Assembly (NCBI GenBank): GCA_025922945.1
Contig: JAICGW010000004.1
Location: 1-51,413 of the forward strand
Direction of reading: 5' to 3'
DNA length: 51,413 nucleotides
From: Acidimicrobiia bacterium
GTDB taxonomy: Bacteria > Actinomycetota > Acidimicrobiia > Spongiisociales > ZC4RG35
Every line of letters starts with the position of its first letter. Positions within the stretch are counted from its first letter, which is position 1. The position numbers were made by a program, and so were the translations under genes. Under the pieces are notes generated by a model that saw only the letters and a program-made list of their open reading frames with translations, had not been told where the DNA came from and did not search any database. This document shows, piece by piece, positions 21,088 to 29,628 of the stretch.

Positions 21088-22296
21088 CTAGAAGATCTCG
21101 GGGCACCAGGGCGCTGGGTCCCAGGAGAACATGGCGTCGGCTCGGGCCAGCGCCTGGTGATCTCCAGAGAGGCGCCCTGCGCGGGCGAAGGTTCGCAGAC
21201 GGGACCAGCCGAGATAGACGGCTCCCAGGTCCTCGAGGTCGAGAACGATCTCGGGCTCCCGATCGGTGTGAGAGCAGGATGCTCCCTCCGGCCCTGCCTC
21301 GAGAAGCAGCCGATGGACACGACCGTCCAGGGGGTCGTGGGCTTCGATTACCAGCTCGCCCTCGACCGAGTAGTGGCGAGCGGCGAGCGCCTTGACCGGG
21401 TCCTGTAGCCGCACCCAAATCCCGTCGCCGGGTCGCAGCGTTGTCCTGCGCGGGGCGGCGAGGAAACTAAAAAGGGGGTCCTGAGAGGATCGAAGGTTCG
21501 CGGTGACCTCCTTCGCCAGATCGTGGTTGAGGATGAACGACCAGAGGCCTGACCACGACTCTGGCGTCTCTGCCACGAGATCGCTCACCACGATCTCACC
21601 GTTCGGATTGCCCGCCGTCCACCTTTCCTTCTGGCGGTAGATCACATAGCCGTCGCCGTGGCTGGCCAATCCGTAGCGAAGACTGGTGGCCCCATCCCGC
21701 TCACTCTTGGGATCGAGGAACCAGCGCCCCGACCACCAGGCCTCGTTGCGGGCATACATTCCCGGCCACGTCGGCCTCAGCTTGTCATGGATAGCAGGCA
21801 GCACTGCCCGCGCTTGGTCTGAGGTGATCAGCTCGACGGGCGCAGGGGCTGGCGCCAATCGATGGAAGCCCGCGTGTGCCGTCGGTGCCTTGACGTCTAT
21901 CGCGTTGGACGCGGTCCCGAAGCCAAAGCGTCCGTAGATCGAAGACTCCGACGCCCAAAGGGCGGCGATGGGCTCCTCGCGTTCGGCCACATCCTCAAGA
22001 TGGGAGAGCATCATCTTCCGCAGCAATCCCTGCCGGCGATGCGTGGGAAGAACTGCGACCATCGTCGTTCCCCCGGCTGGCAAGACCGCACCCGGAACCG
22101 TTAGTTGCAGGGAGAAGGCGCCGAGAGTGGCGACCATCTTCTCCTCGTCGTAGGCGTTGCGGGATCGCTCAGGCTCCCACAGGGTGTGGAACCGATCGAG
22201 GGTCTTCTCGTTGGGGTCGAAGCCGAAGGCGTGTCCCATAACCCGTCTAAAAGAGGCCGCCTCGTCTGGGGCCGCCGGACGAATCTCGATTGACAT
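21088..22296 (-). CDS. Eis-like GNAT N-acetyltransferase
   Basis: A 402-residue Eis-family protein: N-terminal GNAT domain with acetyl-CoA loop VLPTHRRQGLLRKMM near residue 85, second GNAT-like half with WWSGRWFLDPKSERDG, and a C-terminal SCP2-like domain (PLDGRVHRLLLEAGPEGASCSHT, VLDLEDLGAVYLGW). It ends in a free Phe (CPEIF), as in Eis, where the C-terminal carboxylate takes part in catalysis. Such enzymes acetylate amines, including aminoglycosides in mycobacteria, but the native substrate here is unknown. It lies 4 nt after the upstream membrane-protein gene and is likely co-transcribed. Confidence 0.88.
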   Translation of the reverse strand: MSIEIRPAAPDEAASFRRVMGHAFGFDPNEKTLDRFHTLWEPERSRNAYDEEKMVATLGAFSLQLTVPGAVLPAGGTTMVAVLPTHRRQGLLRKMMLSHLEDVAEREEPIAALWASESSIYGRFGFGTASNAIDVKAPTAHAGFHRLAPAPAPVELITSDQARAVLPAIHDKLRPTWPGMYARNEAWWSGRWFLDPKSERDGATSLRYGLASHGDGYVIYRQKERWTAGNPNGEIVVSDLVAETPESWSGLWSFILNHDLAKEVTANLRSSQDPLFSFLAAPRRTTLRPGDGIWVRLQDPVKALAARHYSVEGELVIEAHDPLDGRVHRLLLEAGPEGASCSHTDREPEIVLDLEDLGAVYLGWSRLRTFARAGRLSGDHQALARADAMFSWDPAPWCPEIF

Positions 22297-22300
22297 TTGC

Positions 22301-22897
22301 TTAACCCCCGGCGGCGGCGATCGCCTCGGCGAATGCGGTTACCGCGGCATCGAACGCAGCCACCGCCGTTCGGCGTCCCTCCCCGGTGTCGGGACTCGGC
22401 GCCCTGAGGCCGGCGAGGGCGTTGTTGGCCGCTTCCGCCGCCTGCTGGGCCGCGGCGGCGATGGCGTTGTGAGATTCGGTCAACGCCGGAGGCGGCGCCA
22501 CCGCCCCCAGTTCCGCCGCCAGGGCCGACGCGCCTTCGGCCACGGCAACAAAAGCGTCTTCGGCTTGATCGAAGGTGACCGTGCGAGGGTTGGCATCCCA
22601 TCCGCTATTGGCAGCGGCCAACTGTGTCTGCATTTCGGTCATCCGCGTTTGATAGGGGGCGAGGCTGTCGAGATATGCCATGGTGGCCTCGTCGAGGATG
22701 ACCGGCTGGCTTGTAGTCGTGTCGTCACCAATAGTTGTGGTCGAAGCCCCGGTGGTGGTGCTGCCGTCATTCTCTGAGCCCTGGGCCGCCGATGGCAACT
22801 CTCGAACGAAGAGGTAAGTGAACGCCACCATCGCCAAAACCACGAGAGGGAGCATCCACCGGCCGGGCTTGGGGTCGTAATTGGTCGGCGCCGTCAT
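22301..22897 (-). CDS. Single-pass membrane protein of unknown function
   Basis: I do not recognise this family. The 198-residue protein has a short positively charged start, a transmembrane helix at about residues 14-32 (WMLPLVVLAMVAFTYLFV), a Thr/Ser-rich linker to 65, and an Ala-rich helical extracytoplasmic part (residues 75-198) with predicted coiled-coil character. ATG at 22897 gives the signal-anchor; a longer frame from 23038 overlaps the divergent gene. It is the upstream partner of the Eis-like gene, 4 nt apart. Confidence 0.6.
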   Translation of the reverse strand: MTAPTNYDPKPGRWMLPLVVLAMVAFTYLFVRELPSAAQGSENDGSTTTGASTTTIGDDTTTSQPVILDEATMAYLDSLAPYQTRMTEMQTQLAAANSGWDANPRTVTFDQAEDAFVAVAEGASALAAELGAVAPPPALTESHNAIAAAAQQAAEAANNALAGLRAPSPDTGEGRRTAVAAFDAAVTAFAEAIAAAGG

Positions 22898-22949
22898 GAG
22901 TCGGTCAAGGGTAGTGAGGCGGCACCGGTTTCCCCTCAATGCAGAGGTC

Positions 22950-22978
22950 TTGAAGCGGGCCGCGGCTGTTTGTAGGTT
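22950..22978 (+). promoter_or_regulatory. Promoter, leaderless (TTGAAG - 17 - TAGGTT)
   Basis: -35 TTGAAG (22950-22955), 17-bp spacer, -10 TAGGTT (22973-22978), then 6 nt to the GTG start at 22985. This is the most complete promoter in the window and predicts a transcript starting at the start codon. Confidence 0.55.
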
Positions 22979-22984
22979 CGAGCG

Positions 22985-23803
22985 GTGAGCGAGCGCTCCC
23001 ATGACGACGAGGAATTCGAACGCATCCCCTGGGGTCATCTCAACTCGTCGACACCTGGGGGGCCGGTCAACTGGCGACTCGTCCTCTACGGTCTGGCGGG
23101 AGCCATCGCGGTGGCCGGGATCACAGCCTCGATCGTCTCTGCAACGAGGCCGGCACCGCCGCTTGTGACCCTGGCGGCAACTACGACAGTGGGCGCCACG
23201 ACTCCCAGCGTCCCGACCACCAACGCGGTCCCGGTCAGCGAGGCCGACCTCATGGCTATACCCGCGGCGCCCGGAGAAGCCGCCGCTTGGGCGGAGATTC
23301 TGACGGAAAGCTATTGGGGAGTGGATGGCACCGGGGCAACGGGCCTGGCTGCCTACTTGCCCCCAGATTCACCTCTGCCTGCTCCTGCCGTCGGTCAGCG
23401 TGTGTTTGTCGAATCGGCGCGGGCGCTATCCGTAACGGAGGAGAGTCCTGGTGCTTACCGGGTGGTGGTAAGGGCGAGTTTGCTGTCCGCGGTCGGAACC
23501 GAGGAGTACCAGCGCCTTCCCGCCCGAGGTCTGGCGTGGACCCTGCGCTGGCAACGGGAAGGCTGGCGCCTGCTCGACCTGCCGGAGCAAATCGAGGTAC
23601 CACTTCTGCTACCAGCCGACCCGCTTCCCGCAGCCGAGATTCCCGAGCTGATCCGGTCGGCCGCCTCTCAGGCCGGGTCGGTCCTCACTGGAGGTCCGGT
23701 GGGCGAGCTGTGGCGGGTAGTAATCGCGGTGGAAGACCCAGCCGGCGGCACCTGGCCAATGGTGCGGTGGTTCTCCCCAGACGGAGTTCCCGTCCCCGGC
23801 TAG
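22985..23803 (+). CDS. Single-pass membrane protein of unknown function
   Basis: Not a family I recognise. It has 272 residues: an acidic cytosolic start, a transmembrane helix at about residues 30-52 (LVLYGLAGAIAVAGITASIV), a Thr/Pro-rich linker to 85, then an extracytoplasmic domain of about 185 residues with alternating beta and alpha pattern (YRVVVRASLLSAV, LAWTLRWQREGWRLLDL) reminiscent of NTF2-like or TcpC-type folds. It is divergent from the membrane-protein/Eis operon and ends 3 nt before the stop of the convergent cytochrome gene. Confidence 0.6.
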   Translation: MSERSHDDEEFERIPWGHLNSSTPGGPVNWRLVLYGLAGAIAVAGITASIVSATRPAPPLVTLAATTTVGATTPSVPTTNAVPVSEADLMAIPAAPGEAAAWAEILTESYWGVDGTGATGLAAYLPPDSPLPAPAVGQRVFVESARALSVTEESPGAYRVVVRASLLSAVGTEEYQRLPARGLAWTLRWQREGWRLLDLPEQIEVPLLLPADPLPAAEIPELIRSAASQAGSVLTGGPVGELWRVVIAVEDPAGGTWPMVRWFSPDGVPVPG

Positions 23804-23806
23804 CAC

Positions 23807-24340
23807 CTAAAGCATGCGGTTCAGCAGACCATCCCGATCGACGAGCTGATGCTTGATCACCAAACCGACATGAAGGGCGAAGACGGCGAAGAAGACCAGA
23901 TGGGTGGCGATGTGCACGCCTTCGAAGACGTCTTCGACCTCGCTGTCATCGAGGGTATCCGAGATCTCCACCTCACCTATGAGGGGTAGTGGCCTCTCAT
24001 CTGCCAACGCCAGGGCCAGACCGGACAGGGGTATGGCCAGTACCAGGACGTAAAGAATTCGCTCGACAGTGTGTGAATAGCGCCTCTCGAATGGAGTGAG
24101 GGTTGGGGCCCAGGGCGGGAGGCCTTGGCGGCGCCGCCATGTGAGGCGGAAGATGGAGAGCACCAGGATCGTGATCCCGAGCAAGGCATGAAGGGTGAAC
24201 AACCGATCCTCGATGAGGTCGTCGTCCTCGAGGCGCGCGAGCGTGTAACCAACCAGGAACTGGCCGGCCATGAGAAACAAGATTCCCCAATGAAAGATCT
24301 TGGTGACGGGGTGATACCCGCGAGCCGACGAGTCGTCCAA
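23807..24340 (-). CDS. Cytochrome b561-type four-helix membrane protein
   Basis: A 177-residue bacterial cytochrome b561/diheme b family protein that would carry electrons across the membrane. Four hydrophobic helices are visible, with candidate heme ligands in YHPVTKIFHWG (His10, His17), LFTLHALLG, GVHIATHL and ALHVGLVIKH. The start is TTG at 24340; no ATG or GTG precedes the conserved HPVTKIFHW block. It begins 5 nt after the Nfu-like gene, so they are likely one transcript. Confidence 0.85.
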   Translation of the reverse strand: MDDSSARGYHPVTKIFHWGILFLMAGQFLVGYTLARLEDDDLIEDRLFTLHALLGITILVLSIFRLTWRRRQGLPPWAPTLTPFERRYSHTVERILYVLVLAIPLSGLALALADERPLPLIGEVEISDTLDDSEVEDVFEGVHIATHLVFFAVFALHVGLVIKHQLVDRDGLLNRML

Positions 24341-24345
24341 GCCGG

Positions 24346-24594
24346 CTAGCCGAAATGATCGGCGAGGATGTCAGTGGCGGCAGGGATGATCTCGCCCCAA
24401 TCCGCTTCCGCCGTCTTCGAGATCGTCACGAAGTCGGCTGTTAGAAACACACTCGTGACGCCCGGCAACGCTAAGAGACCGGAGGCCATTTCGTTGTCGG
24501 TCGGCTGGGAGGGAACGAATGTCGCGGGCCCGCCGACTGGCTTGCCGATGGTGAACTTGACGGCGTTGGGATTGGGAGTGGGATCTACCTGCAT
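24346..24594 (-). CDS. Stand-alone Nfu/NifU scaffold N-terminal domain
   Basis: Eighty-two residues consisting only of the Nfu_N domain: MQVDPTPNPNAVKFTIGK at the start, the PTPNPNAVKF block being diagnostic, then LLALPGVTSVFLTADFVTISK. The C-terminal NifU domain with the CxxC that binds the Fe-S cluster is absent, and no partner encoding it is next door. Single-domain versions are known; their role is unclear. It is the upstream neighbour of the cytochrome b561 gene and divergent from hyuA. Confidence 0.85.
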   Translation of the reverse strand: MQVDPTPNPNAVKFTIGKPVGGPATFVPSQPTDNEMASGLLALPGVTSVFLTADFVTISKTAEADWGEIIPAATDILADHFG

Positions 24595-24603
24595 GATTCG
24601 ATT

Positions 24604-26523
24604 GTGCCCGTGAATTCGAAAAATGTCGTTGGCGTCGACGTCGGCGGGACCTTTACCGACTTCGCCCACTGGGACGGTGCGCAGCTACGGACCGACAAAG
24701 TCGGGACCACTTCGGAGCAAAGCCATGCGATAGTGGCCGGACTCGCTTCGTTCGAACCCGAGCTTCTCCTGCATGGAACGACAGTGGCGACGAACGCTCT
24801 CTTGCAGCGAAAGGGCGGTCGCACGCTGCTCGTGACCGATCGGGGTTTCGAGGACCTGATCGAGATCGGACGGCAAGTGCGGCCTTCGCTCTATGACTCG
24901 AATGCCGATCGAGCCACCGCCCTCGTATCTCGGCATCACCGCCTCGGCTGGGGATCGAAGGAGAAGCTTGTTTCCCAAATCGAGTCCCTTGCTCCCGAGG
25001 CGGTGGCGGTGGCGCTGTTGAACTCATTCGCTGACCCAGCGTCCGAGCAGGCGATCTTGGGAGCCATCACCGACCGCTTTCCGACCCTGTCGGTGAGCAT
25101 CTCCTCTGAGATCAACCCCGAGTTCCGGGAATATGAACGGATCGCCACCACGGTCTTGAATGCCTACCTGCAGCCCGTGGTCGCTCGGTATTTGCGCGCC
25201 CTTGACGAGCGTCTCGGCGGCCGGATCCTGGTGATGAGATCGTCGGGCGGGCTCACGTCGATCTCCGGTGCAACGTCGCTGGCCGCCTCAATTCTTCTCT
25301 CTGGTCCCGCGGGGGGCGTGGTGGCTGCGGCCGCCTGCGGACGCGCTCATGGTTGGGCGCGGGTCATCTCCTTTGATATGGGCGGAACCTCGACCGATGT
25401 TTCCCGGATCGAGAACGGCGATCCGCAAATGGCCGGGGAGCGGACTCTCGACGGCCTGGTGTGCCGGATGCCCTCGGTGGCCATCCACACCATCGGAGCC
25501 GGCGGTGGTTCGATCGGGTGGGCGGATCGAGGTGGAATCCTTCAGGTCGGGCCCCACAGCGCCGGTGCGGTTCCGGGACCGGCCTCATACGGGAGAGGGG
25601 GCGAAGAACCCACCGTCACCGACGCCAATCTCATAGTCGGGCGTTTGGGCTCGGACACCGAGCTGGCGGCGGGGACCAAGCTCAATTCCCAGCTCGCTCA
25701 GCAGGCAATGGCGGGTCTGGGAGCAAAGCTCGGACTCGAACCGCTAGCCGCGGCGACCGGCATGCTCGAGATCGTCAACACCCACATGGAAGGGGCGCTT
25801 CGCCGGGTGACCATCGAGGAGGGGGCCGACCCGCGCAGCGCGGCGTTGATGGCCTTCGGGGGAGCGGGCGGGCTCCATGCGACGAGTGTCGCCAGAGCCC
25901 TGGGAATGTCGGCGGTCCTGATTCCCCCACATGCGGGTGTGTTCTCTGCTTTAGGCCTGCTTCTCTCGCCCCAGCGTCAAGATGTCGTGCAAACGGTGCG
26001 TCTGCGCGCTGACCTCAGCGATCTCGATCACACCCTGGCGCAACTGGAGGAGCGAGCAACTCGGGAGATGGAGGTTTCCCTCGGCGCTTCCCCTTCGGTG
26101 TTGACTTCATCCATCGACGCTCGCTATCGAGGTCAATCGCATGAGACCAACGTTTCCTACCAGAGAGGAGCCGGGGCAGAACGGCTCCGGGCCGACTTCA
26201 CGGCCGCCCATCGACTCCGTAACGGTTTCAGCCTCGACGGCCATGAGGTCGAGGTGGTGACGCTCCGGGTCGCCGCTACTGCGCCCGCGTCTTTGACCTG
26301 GAACGATCTTGCCTTCCGTCCCGAGCCGGGAGAGCCTCGCCGCGGAGTGAGGGTGTCCCCCGACGGCTCCGAGATGACTCGCTGGTGGCGTCCCGCCCTC
26401 CGGGAAGGGTCGACGGTCGAGGGCCCGGCGTTGATCGAGGAAGCGGAAGCCACCACCTTCCTCGACCGATCCGAAACCGCCCAGGTTCTCGGCGATGGGA
26501 CGCTCGAGATCACCTGGAGTTGA
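24604..26523 (+). CDS. hyuA: Hydantoinase/oxoprolinase family protein, A subunit
   Basis: A 639-residue HyuA-type subunit that with HyuB carries out ATP-dependent hydrolysis of hydantoins, 5-oxoproline or related cyclic amides. It has the actin-like phosphate loop GVDVGGTFTDF near residue 10, LLHGTTVATNALLQRKG, the Hydant_A central motif ISFDMGGTSTDVSRIENG near 260, and GAGGGSIGWADRGGILQVGPHSAG. GTG at 24604 is the first start after the divergent gene; GTG 24610 is an alternative. Substrate not determinable: hydantoinase, oxoprolinase and acetophenone carboxylase subunits all look alike. Confidence 0.9.
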   Translation: MPVNSKNVVGVDVGGTFTDFAHWDGAQLRTDKVGTTSEQSHAIVAGLASFEPELLLHGTTVATNALLQRKGGRTLLVTDRGFEDLIEIGRQVRPSLYDSNADRATALVSRHHRLGWGSKEKLVSQIESLAPEAVAVALLNSFADPASEQAILGAITDRFPTLSVSISSEINPEFREYERIATTVLNAYLQPVVARYLRALDERLGGRILVMRSSGGLTSISGATSLAASILLSGPAGGVVAAAACGRAHGWARVISFDMGGTSTDVSRIENGDPQMAGERTLDGLVCRMPSVAIHTIGAGGGSIGWADRGGILQVGPHSAGAVPGPASYGRGGEEPTVTDANLIVGRLGSDTELAAGTKLNSQLAQQAMAGLGAKLGLEPLAAATGMLEIVNTHMEGALRRVTIEEGADPRSAALMAFGGAGGLHATSVARALGMSAVLIPPHAGVFSALGLLLSPQRQDVVQTVRLRADLSDLDHTLAQLEERATREMEVSLGASPSVLTSSIDARYRGQSHETNVSYQRGAGAERLRADFTAAHRLRNGFSLDGHEVEVVTLRVAATAPASLTWNDLAFRPEPGEPRRGVRVSPDGSEMTRWWRPALREGSTVEGPALIEEAEATTFLDRSETAQVLGDGTLEITWS

Positions 26524-26548
26524 CAGTTACCTACACGGACCGCGCCCT

Positions 26549-28099
26549 GTGACCGAGGACCCGATCGCCCTTGAGGTTTTTCGCCACCGCATTTCGGCGG
26601 TGGCCACCGAAATGGGCGATGTGCTGCGGCGGACCTCTCATTCACCCAATATCAAGGAGCGGGCCGACTGCTCGGTAGCCATCTTCGAACCCAGGGGCGA
26701 GATGATCGGCCAGGCCGAACATATTCCGGTCCATCTCGGTTCGATGCCAGCGTCGGTGGCCGCGATCATCGATCGGTTCGATCCCCGGCCCGGTGCTCAG
26801 TACGCGGTCAACGATCCGTACGCCGGGGGCACCCATCTCAACGACTTGACGCTCTTGCGCCCGGTGTTCGTCGACGGTGTGCTGGTGGCCTGGGTGGCCA
26901 ATCGGGCTCACCATGCCGACGTTGGAGGCGATGCGCCTGGTTCGATGCCCGCGCGGGCGACCCGTCTCTCCCAAGAGGGCTGTGTGGTCTCTCCGATCCT
27001 GGCCGTTGTCGACGGAACTTGGCAAGACGAGTTCCACTCGCCGTTCATCGCCGCAACCCGAACGCCGCTCGAGCGCGCCGGCGATCTGGCTGCCCAGCTT
27101 GGCGCCAACGAGGTGGGTGCAACCCGTATCGCCGAGTTGATCGGATCCGCTACCGAAGCGTTCCGTCATTCCTCCATAGCTCTCCTCGACTATGGGGAGC
27201 GGCGGATGCGGTCGGCTCTGTCAGAACTTTCGCCCGGCACTTATCGGTTCGAAGACGTGATGGAATTCGGGGATGAGGACCTTCCGATCGCGGTGGCGGT
27301 GCGGATCGAAGACGGTCATCTCGAGGCCGACTTCGCCGGGACCCATCCCCAGATAGACGGGAACCTGAACGCAGTCGAAGCGGTGACCCGGTCCTGTCTC
27401 TACTTCGCCATCCGCGTGGCCACCGACCCCACCATCCCCGCCAACGGGGGTTGCTATCGCCTCCTCGATGTCAATGCCCCGATCGGTTCTCTCGTCAACG
27501 CCCAGCCCCCGGTGGCGGTGGCGGCCGGCAACGTCGAGACGAGCCAGCGAATTGCCGACGTCCTCCTCGGAGCCCTCGCCCAAGTGGCACCCGATCGAGT
27601 CCCCGCCGCCGGCCAGGGGACGATGAACAACATCCTGATCGGCAACGAGCGCTTTGCCTACTACGAGACCCTGGCGGGCGGGCAGGGGGGTCGGCCCGGC
27701 AAGGCGGGCCTCTCCGGGATACACACCGGCATGACCAATACCGCCAACACCCCGATCGAGTCGCTCCACATGCACTACCCCTTCCGGGTGACCCGCTACA
27801 CCCTCCGTCGTGGTTCCGGGGGAGCCGGTCGACACCCCGGAGGGGAGGGGCTCGAGCGGGAGATCGAGTTCCTGGAGGGAGCGGAGCTTTCTCTGATCGG
27901 CGAGCGCCGTCGCAATCGCCCCTGGGGCCTGGCCGGCGGCGAGCCGGGCGCCTGCGGAGAGGACTGGCTGCTGCGGCCCGATGCGGCGCCCGAGCGCCTC
28001 CCGGGCAAGACCACCCTGACGGTCAGGCCGGGCGATCGACTGTTGGTGCGGACTCCGGGCGGCGGTGGTTGGGGATCAACCACCAAATTTGGTCACTGA
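26549..28099 (+). CDS. hyuB: Hydantoinase B/oxoprolinase family protein, B subunit
   Basis: A 516-residue HyuB-type partner of HyuA: start DPIALEVFRHRISAVATEMGDVLRRTSHSPNIKERADCS, then GQAEHIPVHLGSMPASV, NDPYAGGTHLNDLTL, and the C-terminal GSGGAGRHPGGEGLEREI and TPGGGGWG. GTG at 26549 gives the family N-terminus. HyuB proteins normally end shortly after PGGGGWG; here seven extra residues (STTKFGH) are encoded by the first unit of the palindromic repeat block that starts at 28082, so a repeat insertion appears to have replaced the original stop. Confidence 0.9.
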   Translation: MTEDPIALEVFRHRISAVATEMGDVLRRTSHSPNIKERADCSVAIFEPRGEMIGQAEHIPVHLGSMPASVAAIIDRFDPRPGAQYAVNDPYAGGTHLNDLTLLRPVFVDGVLVAWVANRAHHADVGGDAPGSMPARATRLSQEGCVVSPILAVVDGTWQDEFHSPFIAATRTPLERAGDLAAQLGANEVGATRIAELIGSATEAFRHSSIALLDYGERRMRSALSELSPGTYRFEDVMEFGDEDLPIAVAVRIEDGHLEADFAGTHPQIDGNLNAVEAVTRSCLYFAIRVATDPTIPANGGCYRLLDVNAPIGSLVNAQPPVAVAAGNVETSQRIADVLLGALAQVAPDRVPAAGQGTMNNILIGNERFAYYETLAGGQGGRPGKAGLSGIHTGMTNTANTPIESLHMHYPFRVTRYTLRRGSGGAGRHPGGEGLEREIEFLEGAELSLIGERRRNRPWGLAGGEPGACGEDWLLRPDAAPERLPGKTTLTVRPGDRLLVRTPGGGGWGSTTKFGH

Positions 28100-28194
28100 C
28101 GGACCGTTCTCGGCAAATTCGGTCACTGGCGAACGAGTACCGGGCGTGTACAACCAAATTCGCCAGAAAGCGGTCCTCAGCAACCGAATTTGCC
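28082..28194. repeat. Nested palindromic repeat block at the hyuB 3' end
   Basis: ACCAAATTTGGT (28082-28093) is a perfect palindrome spanning the end of hyuB. A roughly 30-bp direct repeat starts at 28085 and 28115 (AAATTYGGTCACTG core). GGCAAATTCGGT (28112-28123) is the exact reverse complement of 28183-28194, and inside it CTGGCGAA (28126-28133) is the exact reverse complement of 28159-28166. The result is a long interrupted hairpin between hyuB and glcD. It may be a decayed mobile-element end or a small MITE-like element; no gene is encoded. Confidence 0.7.
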
Positions 28195-28215
28195 AAAGCT
28201 GGAAGAATCAAGGCA

Positions 28216-29628
28216 ATGATCGATGAACTTCGAGCTGCGCTCGATTCCGATCGGGTGATGGAAAGCAAGCTCGAGCTTCACCTTTACGGGCGCGACGCCG
28301 GCGTCTATCGAGGTAATCCCTCGGTGGTGGCCATACCGGAGACGACGGAAGAAGTTGTCGAGATCGTCAAGATCGCCGGCCGCCACGAAGCGCCGGTAGT
28401 CGCTCGCGGCGCCGGTACCGGACTCGCCGCCGGCGCGGTCCCGACCGAGGGTGGAGTCGTCCTCGTCACCACCCGGATGAACCAGATCCACGAGATTGAT
28501 CCCGTGAAGCGGACGGCCTGGGTCGGGCCGGGAGTGATCAATCTCGATCTCTCCCACGCGGCCGCCCCATACGGCCTCTACTTCGCCCCCGATCCTTCAT
28601 CGCAGGCGGCGTGCACGGTCGGGGGAAACATCGCCAACAATTCCGGGGGACCGCATTGTCTCGCCGAAGGATCGACGGTGAACCATGTCCTCGCTCTCGA
28701 AGTGGTACTCCCCGACGGTACGCTCGAGGTGATCGGATCGGAGGCACCGGATCCCATCGGCCTCGATCTGCGAGGAGTGATGGTCGGGTCCGAGGGCACG
28801 CTCGGGATCGTCACCCGCGCCTTGGTCAAGCTGACCCCCATCGCACCCGACATCCGCACGCTGCTCTGCTCCTTCTCCTCGATCTCCGACGCGGCGGAGA
28901 CCGTCTCCGGCGTCATCGCACGAGGAGTGGTGCCGGCGGCATTGGAGATGATGGATCAGCGAATCGTCGAGGCGGTAGAGAACTGGCTCCACGCCGGCCT
29001 CCCCACCCATGCCGCCGCCATCTTGTTGGCAGAGGTCGTCGGCGAGACGGCCGCCGTCGAGGCCGAGGCGGATCTAATCGCCGAGGTCGCCCGCGCCAAC
29101 AAGGCACTGGAGATATCGGTTGCGGCTGGCGAAGACGAGCGCGCTCTGCTCTGGAAGTGCCGCAAATCGGCTTTCGGCGCCGTCGCTCAGGCCGCACCCA
29201 ACTACTACCTCCATGACACCGTCGTCCCTCGCACCCGACTGGTGGAAACCATGAACAAGGTCTATGAGATCGGGCGTCGGCACGACCTATTAATGATGAA
29301 TGTCTTCCATGCCGGTGACGGCAACCTCCACCCTTTGATGATGTTCGATGCCTCCGAGCCGGGCATGATCGAAAAAGTGCAGGCGGCCGCAGATGAGCTG
29401 GTCGAGGTCTGCGTTAAGGCCGGCGGCGCCCTCTCGGGCGAGCATGGCATCGGTCGCGAGAAGCGGGATCTCATGCCACTCATGTTCAATACCGCCGACC
29501 TCGACGCTCAAGCCCGCATCAAGGAAACATTCGATCCGTTTGGGCGCTTTAACCCGGGCAAGATCCTTCCCGCCGGCTCACGATGCTTCGATCAGAGCGG
29601 GGCCCTTCCACCCGGGGCGTGGGTGTGA
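28216..29628 (+). CDS. glcD: Glycolate/2-hydroxyacid oxidase FAD subunit GlcD
   Basis: A 470-residue FAD-linked oxidase. The FAD-binding domain (residues 40-210) has VARGAGTGLAAGAVP, CTVGGNIANNSGGPHCLAEGST and VGSEGTLGIVTRALVKL; the C-terminal FAD-oxidase domain ends with NVFHAGDGNLHPLMMFD and GEHGIGREKRDLMPLMF. With GlcE and GlcF it oxidises glycolate (or D-lactate) to the keto acid and passes electrons to quinone. ATG at 28216 follows the repeat block and an AAGG at 28211; the frame is open far upstream but that part lies over hyuB and is not conserved. Confidence 0.92.
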   Translation: MIDELRAALDSDRVMESKLELHLYGRDAGVYRGNPSVVAIPETTEEVVEIVKIAGRHEAPVVARGAGTGLAAGAVPTEGGVVLVTTRMNQIHEIDPVKRTAWVGPGVINLDLSHAAAPYGLYFAPDPSSQAACTVGGNIANNSGGPHCLAEGSTVNHVLALEVVLPDGTLEVIGSEAPDPIGLDLRGVMVGSEGTLGIVTRALVKLTPIAPDIRTLLCSFSSISDAAETVSGVIARGVVPAALEMMDQRIVEAVENWLHAGLPTHAAAILLAEVVGETAAVEAEADLIAEVARANKALEISVAAGEDERALLWKCRKSAFGAVAQAAPNYYLHDTVVPRTRLVETMNKVYEIGRRHDLLMMNVFHAGDGNLHPLMMFDASEPGMIEKVQAAADELVEVCVKAGGALSGEHGIGREKRDLMPLMFNTADLDAQARIKETFDPFGRFNPGKILPAGSRCFDQSGALPPGAWV

